Shown: positions 1-13,109 of the stretch, piece after piece
Numbering within the stretch: position 1 is the first letter of the stretch
Layout: every line of letters starts with the position of its first letter
Assembly: GCF_010093535.1 (NCBI RefSeq)
Contig: NW_022985163.1
Coordinates: 1,800,305-1,864,304 of the forward strand
Source: Lindgomyces ingoldianus
Taxonomy: Eukaryota > Ascomycota > Dothideomycetes > Pleosporales > Lindgomycetaceae
DNA: 64,000 nt
Reading direction: 5' to 3'
Translations under genes and position numbers: made by a program
The notes under the pieces: model-generated
Seen by the model: only the letters and a program-made list of their open reading frames with translations
Databases searched by the model: none
What the model was told of the DNA's origin: nothing

Positions 1-94
1 GCAGCAACATACTGTTCGAGCTTATTGCTCGTACTATGTAGCAGCTTTCGTCAAACGTTCCTCCTGTCTTGACAGTAGGTGCGCATATCTGACA
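1..94 (-). mobile_element. Copia LTR, truncated by the window edge
   Basis: The sequence is the reverse complement of the first part of the LTR seen complete at 29088-29417 and 46132-46461: the GTCAAGACAGG motif, the GCTCGAACAG motif and the terminal TGTCAGA (here ending as TCTGACA at 94). No polypurine tract lies to the right, so this is a 5' or solo LTR in minus orientation. It is little affected by RIP. Confidence 0.8.
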
Positions 95-949
95 CCTGCA
101 CTAACGGCGCTAGAGGTAGAGGAGGAAGGCTAGAGAGACATCTCTCTCTGTGTGTGTGTGTGTGTGTGTGTGTGCAGGCAGGAGTATCTGTTACTATTAG
201 CACTGTATAAAAAGAGAAAAGAGCTAGGGAATTATACAGTAGGGCTTAGAAAGTAAAGGATAAAGAAAAGAAAGTAAAGAAGAAGAGAAGGACCTTATTA
301 TATACACCTCCCTACGCACTTGCCTACGCAAAGATCCTACACTATTCTAGCATAAAACCCTGCATAAAACAGTTTGTACACTACTAAATTACTTACAAAG
401 CAAGCGCATAAAGGCTAGATAATAATAGCCTAAAATGCTTTATACTATTTATAAAGCTATTTACATAGTGTAACTAGCCTATTTTAATATACAGCATTAC
501 TAAGGCAAGTCCTAATAAATAAAGTAGAGTAAAGGTAAAATATAATTAAATAGACTTACACAGACAGAAGGGAGGTAACATGTACAGAAGGCAACTTTTT
601 AGATAAAAAGAAAAGTTACTAGTGTCTATATACAGTAGTAATGTTATAATCTAGATATAAGTAATTGCGCATAAGCAGGACTACATATCTATGTTACATA
701 ATACTTGTGCGTAAACCTCTATGCGTAAATATTTAGATATCCCTCTTTTTCTCTGTACAAAGAAAAGACAAAAGTAATAGAACTAGAAACATGTTGCCCT
801 TACCTTACCTACCTTGTACGCTGTGCACACTGTACACTACTCTTACTCTTGCTACTTAAGTGCTTATACTAGAAGCAGCTAGCTGTTAGAGCCTATTTAA
901 CATCTACCTATAAAAGAAGATACTGCCTAGCCTAAAAGTACTAAACTTA
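95..949. other. AT-rich region without recognisable gene
   Basis: Moderately RIP-altered sequence. Apart from the TG microsatellite at 149-174 and purine-rich stretches around 200-290, I recognise nothing. It probably holds the degraded 5' part of the Gypsy relic that follows, or the missing 5' part of the Copia relic at 6740, but no LTR matching either could be found here. Confidence 0.4.
149..174. repeat. (TG)n microsatellite
   Basis: Thirteen uninterrupted TG units preceded by a short TC run. It lies just beyond the Copia LTR end. Confidence 0.95.
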
Positions 950-3900
950 GGTTTTAAACACACTTAAAAGGGCTTTTTTAAGATAATAGTAGCCTACTTA
1001 ATAGCCTATAACATAGAAAAAAGAAACACCTTTGCTATTTTAGAGTAAACTGTTAACTACACCTAACATTTTAATGTTAGACCTATTATAGATTAATCTT
1101 AGAAAGTTTCTAGTAATATATTTAAGGCAGTATACTATTCTAGTGCACCCTAACCTGCACCTATGTTAGTACCCTAATCTACTCTAGTTACCTACTGTTA
1201 ACCTAGCTAGACACCTGCTTTTAAAAGATAAACAACTTCTAGCAACTATTATAATTATAGTAAACTAAGACATTTTGCTAGTAATTACCTTATCTTTAAA
1301 GTACAGAAAATTAAGGTAGAGTAACAAGAATCTAAGAAAAAGTTTATAGATGTAAATAATTATAACCTAGACCTTTTTTAAATAAGAAATAAAGACACTT
1401 AAGAAAACTTTTTATTTTAGGCTTAAATAAGTACAACCTAGTAAATATTAACCTGTTGCACTTGTTTAAAAGAAAACATTTTTAAGTCCCTACTGTTTTA
1501 TGCTTAAAAGGCATTAAAGTTTAATTAAAGCTTTTAGTTAATACTAGTGCACATAGTTTTCTATTTATTAACTAAATAACTACTAAGTTCTTATTTTAAT
1601 GCCTTTATATCCTTATCTAGCGTTTACCTTTTAAAGTTATAGTTAAAGGCTTTTAAGACTAAATCTAAGTTTCTGTCTACTAGTATATCTGCCTGCATAT
1701 GCAAATTAATAGTAAAAGCATCTAAAACTGCCTCTTTATAATTATAGACTTTAGCTTACAAGATTATATTATTAGTATTAAATAGCTATGTTGTTTTAAA
1801 CTTTATTTACATATAAAAAAAAATTAGATTATATAGCCTAATAAGTATCCTACTACTTATAAACCTTTACTGCCCTTGCTTATGCAACTAAACTAGCCTA
1901 CATGTAATAAAGAAGTAGAGTTAGATATTAGACAACGCAACGCACTATAAGAAAAGAACTACATTTAGCATTTATGTAGCCTAATAATTAACTGTATTAA
2001 GAGTTTACTAAGGCTACTAAAATTATACTGCTCTTCTATTACTTATAGTCTAAAGACACTTAAATTATTAATCTGCTTATCTGTTAAGAAGTCTAGAACA
2101 GGTCTAAAGAACATCTATTCCTCTACTATTACCTTTATTTTAGTAAATGCTTTTTATTTTAACATAAAAAAAATAAGTTTTTTTTAACTTTTATTTATAA
2201 AATTAAGTGTTTAATTAAAGACAAGCAAGCCCTACTATTAGACAATAGATGTAAAACTAAAGTATTAGTAAACCTTTAATTACTATTTAAATACTGTTAG
2301 TACTAAGATGTATTTAGCTATACTGCAGCTTAATAATTACTAGCACATTGCTTATATAACTACAAGATTGTCTTTATAGAACCTCTGCTTAACAGTTACA
2401 GCCTCTTGTACAAACAGAACGTTAAGAAACTAAAGGTAATAAAGAAGTATGTTATAAATAATCTAAAATATAGCTTTATTAAGCAGAGTTAGAGCCCTTT
2501 TACATCTTTTATTCTTTGTGTATAGAAACTAAATAGCAACTTATATATCTATGTTAATTACTGTAAACTTAATGCTATTACCTGCAAGAATGTGTATCTA
2601 ATACTGTGTATAGACAAACTCCTGTTAAGACTTATAAAGGCAGCTATCTTTACAAAGTTTAATATTCACGCAGCCTTTAATAAGATTAGAATAGACCTAA
2701 GCTCTAAGAAGTGTATAACTTTTTAGACATAATATAAAACATATAAGTGTAAAGTTCTGCTTTTTAAATTATATAATAGCCTAGCAACTTACTAGCGCTA
2801 TATAAATAACATATTAATTAACTACCTAGACAACTTTTATATTACTTATTTAAATAACATCTTTATCTACTCTAAAGACAAGGCAACTTATATCCTCTAT
2901 GTTAAAAAGGTTTTAAAGAGGCTATAGTAAGCAGAATTATAAGTAGAGATTAGAAAAAGTAAATTTTATATTACTTAAATAAAGTATCTTAGCTATATAC
3001 TCTTAAATAAAGGACTAGAGGTTAACCCCTAGAAAGTAGAGGTGCTATGCAACTAGCAGGCGCCTACTACTGTAACAAGTGTAAAATCCTTTTTAGGTTT
3101 TACTAAATTCTATTAACAATTTATTTTAAAATTCTTTTATATAGTAAAACTAATTATTACACTTTAGAGTTTTACTACCTCTTTTATATAAACTTTAGAG
3201 TGTAATAGGGCTTTTAAAAAGCTAAAGTTTAAGCTACTAAAAATACCTACGCTTTACTATTTTAACTTTATGTTGTAAACTAAAATTAAAACTAACACTT
3301 TTAATAAGGTAGTAGCAGAAGTCCTATCTTAGGAACATGCTAATAAAAATTAGTGCCCTATTTTATTCTATAGTAAGGTTTTATCTAGTTTAAAGCTAAA
3401 CTAGAAAATACATAACAAGAAGCTATTTATAATTATTACTATGTTTAAATAATAAAAAGCTAAGCTTACATTAGCAATAATAAGCACTTTAGTATATACT
3501 AATTATTAGTTATTAGAGTACTTTATAATAATAAAGGTGCTAAATGCTTGTTAGGTTTACTAAGCTAAAAAGTTAGCTTAGTATTACTTCTAAATTAAGT
3601 ACACCCCTAGTAAGAACAACACTAGGGCAGACATCTTTAGCTGTTACAAACAAGACATAGAAAATTTAAGAGTAGCTTAAACTAATAACTAGTTAAGAGT
3701 CTTACTTAGACTGCACTAACTCTACTTTTAAATTAATAAGAAATTAGCCTAGTACTATATTACTTAAATAATAACTTAAGTAACCTTACTAAATGTTATA
3801 AAAGAACTAGACTAGGTTATGTCTTTAGATTCTTTAAAATTAATTAACATATTACTTTAAAAGAATTAAGCCTTTTTTACATAGAAGTAAAAACTCTTAC

Positions 3901-6739
3901 TCTGCTATTATTAGATAGGAAATAGACTACTTTTTTATACTAACTATTTATGTGTTCTAGTAGACTTGCTGCTGTGTACCTAACTTATCTAAGAAGTCTA
4001 TAATTAAGTATCTTTAGCACACCCTAGTGCTACTAAGACTTATTAGTTACTGTCCTAAAAGTACTACTAAAAGGGTATAAAGGCTACTTGTAAATAATAT
4101 GTATAAAATTACCTTCTCTATTATAAAGCTTATTTAAAATAGACTTAAACCCTAGAGTTTATCTACTTTTTTTTAATCCCTAATTAACTAATGCAGCACT
4201 TATGTATTAATTTTAAAGATTTCTTTAAAAACAAGTCTAGTTATAACTAGATTATAGTTATAATTAATTATATATCTAAACAAGCTATTTCTATTCCTTA
4301 CTATAAAATAATTAATGCCTAAAAAATAGCTGCTTTATTTATTTAATAGGTGTACTATTTTAGCTACATACCTAAAACTATTATTTTTAACTAGGGACCT
4401 TAGTTTATATCTAGTTTCTAGTCTAAATTCTGTTAAATTCTAGGTGTAAAAGTTAAGCTTTTTACTACTTATTATAAAAAAACAGATAGCTAAATAAAGA
4501 TTATAAATAAGTATATTAATTAAAGACTAAGGCCTTTTATATTTTTTTACTAAGATAACTAGAGTTCCTTACTGCTTCTAATTAATTAGGCTTAAATAAC
4601 CTTGCCTTATGCAATAATTAAAATGTCTTTATATTAAGTCTTATACAGCTCTAAACTATGTTAAAGCTAGGACTAGAAACACTCTATAGAACTTATTACA
4701 GCTATAGACAAGCTAAATTATAAGAATGCTCTAGCATTAGCAACTTACATGCATGTAGCCTAAGAGTTAGCTAAGACCTACATAAAAAAAGCCTAAAATT
4801 AGATGTAAACTGTAGTTAACTGCTACTACTAGCTAGTTAACTAGAAGGTTAGTAATATAGTCTACCTAGACACTAAGAACCTAGCTATCTAAAGACCTAG
4901 CTAAAAACTATTTAAATAATAAAAAAGCCTCTTTAAGGTACTTAAATAAGTTAGAAACTTGTACTACCTAAAGCTACTTTTAAAGTTAAAGATATATAAT
5001 ATTTTTGCACTAAACATGCTTTATAAAAACTCTTAAAATCTACTCTTAAAATAAGAACCTCTAAAACTCTCTAGAATTACTATTAATAAAGTAAAAAAGT
5101 AGGAAGTAGAGAAAATACTTACTAGCAAGCTTTACTAGAAAATGCTTAAGTACTAGGTAAAATAAGTAAAACATAACTCTAATCTAGTCTAGTATAAAGC
5201 TTTAAATTTTATAGGTTCTTCTTATAAACTAAAGGCCTTTTATAATAAGTATTTAAATTAGCTTAGACTTTTAAAAGCTTTATATAAGTAAATTAAGGCT
5301 TTTAAAGCTAGTATAGAAGGCATAAATTACTTAGTAAATAATAAAGTATAAAAGTAAAAAGTAAATTTATAGTTATACATAATAGTATTACAACTTTATA
5401 GACATTACACTAGGGAGGTCTAATAGCAAGCTGTTAGACACCTCTAAACTCTTCTCTACCTCCTTCTCTACTTTTTTTTCTCTTCTCTCTCCTCTTCTCC
5501 TTCCTTTTTAGACTCTTTTTAAACCCCTTTTACTTTATTCTTAGCTGCCTAAGAGCGCTGTAATGTCTACTTAAAAGTTAGACACTAGAGCCTTTAGGGC
5601 TAAAACCTAATAAAGCAGCTTAGAGTTTTAGTAGAATAAGGCTACCTAGACACTAGCTATAGAAAGACTAGCTTTCTAACTTTTTATAACTTACGCTACT
5701 TGCGCTAGGTTCTAAGCAAACTTTAAAATAGCTTTAAAAGCCCTTTTTTTATTATTTTTACTTTCTGCGTTTTAGGCTGCTGCCTATAGCTTAAAATAGC
5801 TTTAAAAGACTAAGAATTTCTTTTTATAATATAAAAGAACCTACACGCGTGTTAGTAAACTATACCCTAGCTATATTAAACTATATTTATATAAAGTTAC
5901 ATTTTTTATTGCATAAGGTGTAATACTTATATTTTTTTAATTTAAAGGACTAAAAAGAGAACTTAACTTAAAGGCTATAGGCTAGAGCGTAGGCAGCCTA
6001 AAGGCAGATAACTTAAAACACCTCTAAAGAGGCTTTAGAAAGGGGGTAAAGCAGTATAGTAATTTTTTTTAATGCTATAATTAGTTAGTAGACTAAGCTA
6101 TAAAATATTAGGTGTATAATAATACCTATAAAGTAGAGATTTAGATAATAGCTAAAAAAGAAACTAACAATATTAACTAGACTATATAAGTAAGGCAAGT
6201 AAACACTTATTACTATAAATAATAAATTTACTATATTAATAATAACTACACTACTAGTTACTACTAAATAAAAACATTATAACAAAGGCATTATATTAGT
6301 ATTAGGTTTTTAGTCTATTTCTTAGTAATAAGAAATTTTAGTTAAGATAGTTATACTTATTATATTTTATTTAAATTAGTTTTAAAGCATTTTTAAATAC
6401 TTTCTAAACACTGCAGATAGAGACTATTAGCCTATAAAAAGGGGGGTAGTGTAATAATTCTATAAATTATTCTATCTTAGGTTGCTTAGATCCTATCTAA
6501 AGGGTCTCTGTATTAGCCCTAACTATAACTTAACCTAGTCCCCTACAGTTACCCCTATTCTCTTATGTATTTAGTCGCACCTTGCCCCTGTAGCTAGCTT
6601 AGTAGTTTTCTAATATCCTTTTGTACTAGGCCTATAGGTGTTAATGGCATTCCCAGGTTCAGAGTCCCCACGCACTCCCATATGCCTCTGAGTGGATTCC
6701 CACCGCATTTGGACCCATTGTCTTGCCTGCGCCGTTACA
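950..6739 (+). mobile_element. Ty3/Gypsy chromovirus relic, heavily RIP-mutated
   Basis: Reading through TAA/TAG codons gives the gypsy order. A Gag zinc knuckle lies at about 1247-1288 (both visible cysteines changed to tyrosine, last cysteine also Tyr). The reverse transcriptase has YLNNIFIYSK (from YLDDIFIYSK) at 2847-2880, followed by RNase H. An integrase with a degenerate TTYxxxTDSQ motif lies at about 4457-4510, and a chromodomain-like segment at about 5100-5270. A purine tract (AAAAAGGGGGGTAG) directly precedes the 3' LTR at 6450. Frames are broken everywhere by CAA/CAG-to-stop changes, as expected from RIP. The 5' LTR was not found, so the left limit is approximate. A second copy of this family lies on the minus strand at about 50105-54060; the segments 950-1230 and 1470-1830 match it in reverse complement. 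Confidence 0.8.
6450..6739 (+). repeat. 3' LTR of the Gypsy relic (TGTAACG family)
   Basis: It starts TGTAATAATT (RIP-altered TGTAACGATT) just after a G-rich purine tract and ends GCGCCGTTACA. Related copies stand alone at 10424, 27892, 54085 and 55117. The outer third near the 3' end is hardly mutated, while the 5' part is strongly AT-shifted. Confidence 0.8.
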
Positions 6740-9595
6740 ACTAGTAAGTAACTTATTACTATTACTTAAGCTTTCAGGCTTAAGAGTAATTTACTAAAAT
6801 TACTACTTAATAAGGGTTTTACATCTACTGCTTACTTACTTAATTAAGCACTAGTTAAAGCACTTTATTAGCACACACTATATAAGCTAGTATATAAATA
6901 GAAACCTTCTATTACTTATCTAGCTCTAATTAAATGCTGCGCATATGTACATAATAAGCACTTTAAATACGTGGACAAGCTTAAATCTAAAGCTCTAATA
7001 GGCTACCTAGTTAGATATAACTTAACTAACATCTATAAAATCTAGCTACTACTAAATAATTAAGTTATTTAAATATATAATGTTATCTTTAACATAAATT
7101 TGTTTTACATAAGCACTAAATAAAAGAATTATATTAATTCTTTATATATATAGGTTTTTAATATACTAGAAGTTGATAATAATGCTAAGAACTTTTTTTA
7201 AGCATTGGCTTACTTTTTTTTAGTTACTAAACACACTAGTAAAGCTTAAAAAGCAGACTTATAAAAGTAATAAAAGCCCTACGCCTACTTAGCTTTTAAC
7301 GCTAGAGAGCTTTATATAAAGCTTTAAATTACCTGCACTTATGCATAGCTATAAGTATTATCTAGCACCTTTATAATTAAATAAGAATAAAAGCTCTTAG
7401 CAGCTAGCACATAAAATAATAGAAGCATTTAATACTAGGTTAAATAATAACCTTGTTACCTTTATACATTAGCTACCTATTACCCCTGTATATAATCTTA
7501 GGCATAGACTAGACTTTAACAAAAACAACACGCTAAAAGTGTAATCTTTTAATATTAATAAGTTAAACATTATTAGCAACAGCTACACTACGTGCTTAAA
7601 GTAGTATAGCACCTACTTTATAGCCTTTGCTAACTTTATTATTAAGGTGCACTTTTATTATAATTAGCTATCTCTACTACTAGAGCACTATTATAATCTA
7701 ATAAAACACCTACATATAGCTAAATTTTAAGCAACTATGTGTATAAAGATAGACAGCTACTAGTCTAAAAGCTGCTTTAAGTGTGCTAGCAAATTTATAA
7801 TAAAAGCTACCTTTACTAAGATCCTACTACTTTAATAAGTATATGCATATAAATTTAATAAAGATAGCTACTTATCTAAATTTAAAGCTAAAATCTGCGT
7901 ATAAGAAGACTTTAAAGAATAATAAGGTAATACCTATGCTGCTACTGCAGCTACTTGCATTTTTAAAGCTCTAATAGCTTTTATAGCTGCATTTAAACTA
8001 ACTTTTTAATAATATAATGTTACTAACACTTTTTTTAATGCTAAACTCTTTAAATAACTGTTCTGCTGTGCACCTAAAGGTTTTTAAGCAGAATACAAAG
8101 AGTACCTAGAGATACTGTAAGCTCTATATAGACTTAAAGAATTACCTTACTTCTAGTATCTAGAGCTTAAAATAACACTTAATTAGCTAAAACTTTATAA
8201 GATTTTTAAAGCTTTTTACTTATTTATTAATAATAAGCTTATTATACTAGTATACATTAATAACATTATACTACTATACTACCTTAGTAATGCTAAAGCT
8301 GCTAAGCAATTTAAATATAATCTTTAGCATATGTATAATATTAAGAAGCTTAGTAAACTAAAATAGTTTTAAGTATTTAAGTTATAAAAACTACTAAATC
8401 TATCTACTTAGTCTAAGACTTCTTTATTAATAAGATTGCTACTAAATTTAATATAGAGTAAAGTAGAAAACAGCTACCTAACATACCTCTACGTAAAACT
8501 CTAGAGCTCTTTCCTAAGACTACTAATAATAGAAGGACTAAGCTCTATTAACAGCTAGTAGGCTTACTTGCCTACATAGCATTATTTACACAACCTGATA
8601 TTGCGCATGCGCACTTAATACTAGCACGCTACCTTACTAATCCTAGTTAAAAGCACCTAGATGCAGCCCTGCATTGCTAGCGCTACCTACAAAACATCTT
8701 GCAATAGAAGCATTAAGAAACTTTTAAAATAGCGCATTCTAGAAGCTTAATTATGCAGAGCCCTAGTTCTATAGTGCATTAAACGCTGTATTTGTAGATA
8801 ATCTAGTAACTTGTTAAAGCTCTTATAAACATTTATTTAAGCTTTTTAGTCTCGTAGTAGACTAGAAAGCTACCTTGTAATAAACTGTTACTAAATTAAC
8901 TATAGAGGCAAAGCTCCTAGCTCTCTTGCAAGCTAGTACTAACATAGAGTAGTAGAAGCTATTCTTTACACAACTTTAGCTTTTAATTAATAATACCCCT
9001 ACTATCTAGTGCAATAATTAGTAGATAATTAGAATTGTTATAAAAGATCTATTAAAGCTTTAAACTAAGCTTAAGCATGTTAACATACACTAGAGCTAGT
9101 TACAACAAGAGATCTCTGCTAGTAGACTATAGGTTAACTAGAAACCTACTGCTAAGATGCCTGCAGATGGTCTTACTAAGTTGCTACTAGGACAAAAATA
9201 TAAAAAGTTTGTATAATAATTAGGTTTAGAGGACATCTCTACTAACCTCCCTACATCTCTTTAACTATTTACTATATAAATTGCTTATAAATCTATCTAT
9301 CTTTTGTTTAGCTTTTATTTTGCTTAATTACTCACACATTTGCTTTATTTTAAGCTGGGGGTGTGTGTTTACAGTGGTGACACTCAGATGCGTCGTTAGT
9401 ATAGTCACACGATAGTCGGATGTGTCGTTACATGATGGTCGGATGCATCGGCGCCATAGTCGTATGCATCTCAGCACGGTCTGTTGCTAAGACTCACCCA
9501 CTTATTTCGCACATATATAGACTCCTACAAAGGACTCCTCTAGCAAGACATTTAATGCAGTTCCTCATGCCTCTAGTGCCTTACATAGCTTTACT
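6740..9595 (+). mobile_element. Copia element, 5'-truncated, RIP-mutated, with 3' LTR
   Basis: Copia pol is readable on the plus strand through many stops. There is an integrase C-terminal GYLVRY segment (about 7000-7030), reverse transcriptase with a YINNIILLY box (YxDD, mutated) near 8250-8275, then RNase H ending in PADGLTK near 9160. A purine tract (AAGCTGGGGGTGTG) at 9352-9365 precedes the 3' LTR from 9366 (TGTTTACAG...) to about 9595. The same LTR occurs as a solo copy at 51045-51274. The 5' half is missing: the Gypsy LTR ends directly against it, so either the Gypsy inserted into this Copia or the two were joined by deletion. Confidence 0.75.
9366..9595 (+). repeat. Copia 3' LTR (right limit approximate)
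   Basis: It shares with 51045-51274 a core of repeated GTCGGATG(T/C)(A/G)TCG units, the CCAAGACTCACCCACTTATTTCGC stretch in slightly altered form, and the AATGCAGTTCCTCATG motif. The terminal CA of the LTR is not recognisable here, so the end is uncertain by a few bases. Short open frames inside it are not genes. Confidence 0.65.
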
Positions 9596-9599
9596 GTAT

Positions 9600-10423
9600 A
9601 CCTAGATAGTTTTTTTTCTTGTTGTAGGTTATCTACCTTTTCTACAGCTATGTTTTCTTTATCTACTAAGCTATAGATTATTATTAGAGCCTTTTTAAAC
9701 ACTTATATAGTAGTAAAGATCTTGCTAGTTTCTTTTTAAAAGTGTTTACTAAATTCTTAATAGTTTCTCTAGTTGTTAGCGTGTAGTTAGAACTATACAG
9801 CTAAGTTGCTATTTAAATATAGTTCTATCTACTGTATTATTTCTTTGTTAGTTTAAAATGCCTCTTAGTTGTAGTTTATATAGAGGGCGCATTAAGTAAA
9901 AAATAGTTTTAAGTTTCTAGCATTCTTATTAAATGCTTTAGAAGATGCTAGCTGTATTAACTTTTTAGCAGCTATGTTATTCTTTTCTCTTAACATATTA
10001 CAAAGGTTAGTAATTTCTAATTACATGTTATTAATCTGCTTTTTTAGCTTGTTCTTATTAGCTATTAGTGCTAGAGTACTTTCTAATAGTGTAACTTCTA
10101 CTATTAAAGTATTAATAAGAGAGTTTGTACGATTTATACTTTATAGAAGGGATAGCGATTAATGTTACAATATCTACTTACTAGGTATGCTACTGTAGGC
10201 TTAGCTTATACTATTTAGTACGCGAGCCTAGAGAGGAGAGTGAATGTGGTTAGAAAGGAAGAATAAGGCACTAGCACAGGTGTATAGTCTGTAGCGTTAC
10301 GTTATGTAGAAATTAGAGGTTAGGCTGGTTGTAGTTTTACCTCTTCTGCTAGTATAGAGAGCAGCGGAAACAATCTTAAGAGGAGACAATAAGAGAGTAT
10401 ATATGTGTATAATATATAACAGT
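9600..10423 (-). mobile_element. Probable Gypsy gag fragment (degraded)
   Basis: The stretch around 9790-9960 resembles, on the same strand, the Gag-coding part of the Gypsy element near 63110-63260 (shared GTTCTATCTA and TTAAAATGC blocks), so it is probably minus-strand Gypsy gag. The part from about 10200 to 10423 is less AT-rich and unidentified. Confidence 0.35.
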
Positions 10424-10712
10424 TGTAACGGCGCAGGCAAGACAATGGGTCCGAATGCGGTGGGAGTCCACTCAGAGGCATATGGGAGTGCGTGGGGACT
10501 CTGAACCTGGGAATGCCATTGACACCTATAGGCCTTGTACGAAAGGATATCAGAAAACTACCGAGCTAGCTACGGGGGCGAGGTGCGACTAAATACATGA
10601 GGGAATAGGGGTAACAGCAGGGGTCGGGGCCAGGTCGAGGTCGGGGCCGATACAAGGGCCTTCCGGAGGTTCCGGGCGACTCGAGATGGAACGATTCATG
10701 AGGATCGTTACA
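10424..10712 (-). mobile_element. Solo LTR, TGTAACG family, TSD ACAGT
   Basis: A 289-bp insert begins TGTAACGGCGCAGG and ends GGATCGTTACA. It is bounded by a perfect 5-bp duplication ACAGT (10419-10423 and 10713-10717). It is the reverse complement of the 3' LTR at 6450-6739 and almost free of RIP. This makes it the best reference copy of the family and a recent insertion that lost its internal part by LTR-LTR recombination. Confidence 0.9.
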
Positions 10713-11718
10713 ACAGTATAGTGTTGTTAAAAACTACTATACTACTTAGTCTAATGTAAAGAGAAGACTAAATGTTAATTATTATCTTTTAAGTAATAGT
10801 TAAGATTAAGACTATATACATAGATCTTGTCTGTTCCGTCTGTTGTAGCTGTTGTGTCTGCAGGTCTACAAGCTGCAGTCACTGCAGTTGTTGCAGCCAT
10901 TGCAGTCACCATTTCTAAGCTGTTATCCTCGTCCTAAAGACTTCTAGCTAGTCACGTGTTCTTCCTGTTGCGCCGCTAGGAAGAAGTTCTACCACTAGTT
11001 GTTGTATAATCTAGTAGCTGCTAGACACTCGCTTATAGTCTACTCAGGGACTGTAACAAGTATGCGTAGCTTAAGTACCTTATATAAGCTTAAAGCATAT
11101 AAGATTAAATTAATCTAGACGCACTACTATAGCCTAATCTAATAAGTAAAGCACTTGTAATCTCTAATCTTAATATAGCTAACTTAGAAGCTCTACGCCT
11201 CTATTAGATTAAGGTATTAATATACACGTAGCTTTTTGTAAAGCTCTAGATGCTGTAGAACTAGGTATATACAATAGTAAACTTATAATTACTTAAGTTA
11301 GTAACTTTATAAGTAATTAGTTACTTTATTTACTTATTAAAAAGCTTAAAAGAGACTTTTACTTATGTAATAATAACTAAAAAAAAGTAAGTATAAATAA
11401 CTTATTAAAAAGTTATTTTATACTTAGTATTACAAAAGAATTAGTTACTAGCATACTAGCTACTTAAATAAACATAAGCTTATGCTAATATAAAGCTTAT
11501 TTATTTTAAAAAGGTTAAAATTGTACTGTTTATTAAAAACTTTCTCTACTTAGCTACTAAATATAAGTATAAGTAGGCTTAATATAAGCTAGACTCTCTA
11601 GCTTACTAAAGTGTAACTACTAATACTTTTATGCTTAAGCAGTACACTGCTTAGTTCTTCTAGCTTATATAAAATAAAAAATAGCTTAAAAGTATATATA
11701 GTATTTAAAGGAAAATTA
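10713..11718. other. Unassigned region with a less mutated patch
   Basis: Around 10830-11000 there is a GC-richer patch rich in TGCAG/CTGCAG-like steps, with a short minus-strand open frame starting near 10912 (MVTAMAATTAV...). The rest is AT-rich, RIP-altered and unrecognised. Confidence 0.3.
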
Positions 11719-13109
11719 ACGTACACTATAGACAAGTTGCTTACACACCTAAGTTGCTTACTTTTGCTAAGACTCTACTAAACTACTTTTTCTATACTAA
11801 TGCATTCTTAACAACACTACTTAGACGCGCTAAAAGAACATTAGATACAGCTTACACTCTAGGCTTTTAAATAAGACATAACACTTTTAAAGTAACATGC
11901 TATAGCTATATATAAGGTCTTTTAAAAGATAATAAATAACTAATACACTAGACAACTTTTATAAGCTAATTCTATAGCTAACTTATAAAGACTAGATAAT
12001 AATAAAAAGTGCATAATTATTAAGCATATACTTAGGCTATATGTGTAAGGATTTTTCTTTTAGCTAGCAACTATAGCTAATATAGCTAATTCTTTACACG
12101 CTAAGCATATTCTAGGCTATGTTAGCATAAACTAGTCTAGTGTGTTTAAAAAGTGTTATCTAAAGCTTAAAGTAAAGTTGTAAGTGTAAGTATAGTAAGT
12201 AGATATCTAGTTTATTATAAAGCCTATCTTGTTTTAGGTCTAGCTAGACTAGCAGTATACTAAATAAGGCGTTACTTATTTTTTCCTATATACTAACTGC
12301 GTATGCAAAGAGCTTGCCGTTTTCTACAATCTAAGTGTTTTATAATAGTTACTCTACTTTCTTTTATTCTTTTACTATTTTTTATTACTGTTCTTGCTTT
12401 TTTAGTAGTTCTGTCTAAGCTTCTCTAAAAGCTCTATCTAAGCTCTTCTAGCTGCTCTGTCTACGCATTTTACTCTCTCTCTGCTCTTTTAGCTTCTTTT
12501 GTTACTCTTAACAAGCTAGAGGGTGTGTCGCGTAAGAAGAGCACAGGGACCTAGTGTCGCGCCTGTGTTTAGAACGTGCAGCCTGAGACACTTAGCGCTT
12601 AAGCTTCTACTGCGTAGGCAGGCTCTCTAAAAGCCTCTTATAGTTAATAGACTTGCTTCTTATTACTCTCTAATTAATAGTTGCGATAATAAGCTAGTGT
12701 TAGTGTAATAAAAAATTACTAAGCTTTAAGTAGCTAATAAAGCTACTATATAATGTAAACTGTATAAAAAAAGTAAATTAAAGTAAAAAAAGCTTTAATA
12801 GTTTAAAAAAACTTATACTTAATAACTTTAAAAAAGTTTAAAGCGTGAAGAAATAAAAAAAAGCAAAAAGGTAAGTATAAGCTAAAGCAAGTAAGCTATT
12901 CTAAAGGCGCTGTAAATAGAGTAATTAGAGTAAGCATAACATATAAATGTGTAAGTAAAAAGTAGAAGTAGTTTTTAAATAATATTCTAGGCTATACTGT
13001 ACTATATAGTGCTAGAGCAGGTTGTTATAGGCTATAATAGAGTGCGTTGTAGTAGGCCTAGCAAAAGTAAGCGGCTTAGATGTGTAAGCAACTCGCTTGT
13101 AGGGTCTGT
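11719..13109 (+). mobile_element. Composite relic of the pogo/Fot1-like family P1
   Basis: The left end (11719) is a P1 terminal inverted repeat (TIR) flanked by TA. The N-terminal transposase part follows to about 12200, reaching the fold-back junction also seen at 28640. From about 12640 to 13109 the C-terminal transposase part of a full-length copy follows in plus orientation, ending in a degenerate TIR. The middle (about 12240-12640) is different. It includes AGAGGGTG followed by TGTCGCG at 12526, which could be a purine tract plus LTR start of a further Copia element. It is a patchwork, not a single intact element. Confidence 0.55.

Noticed and set aside
149..174. TG repeat as telomeric sequence
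   Set aside because: Simple dinucleotide repeat; no TTAGGG-type units anywhere nearby.
9420..9605. 61-codon frame in the Copia LTR (also 51099-51317)
   Set aside because: It lies within a non-coding LTR and differs between the two copies by frame.
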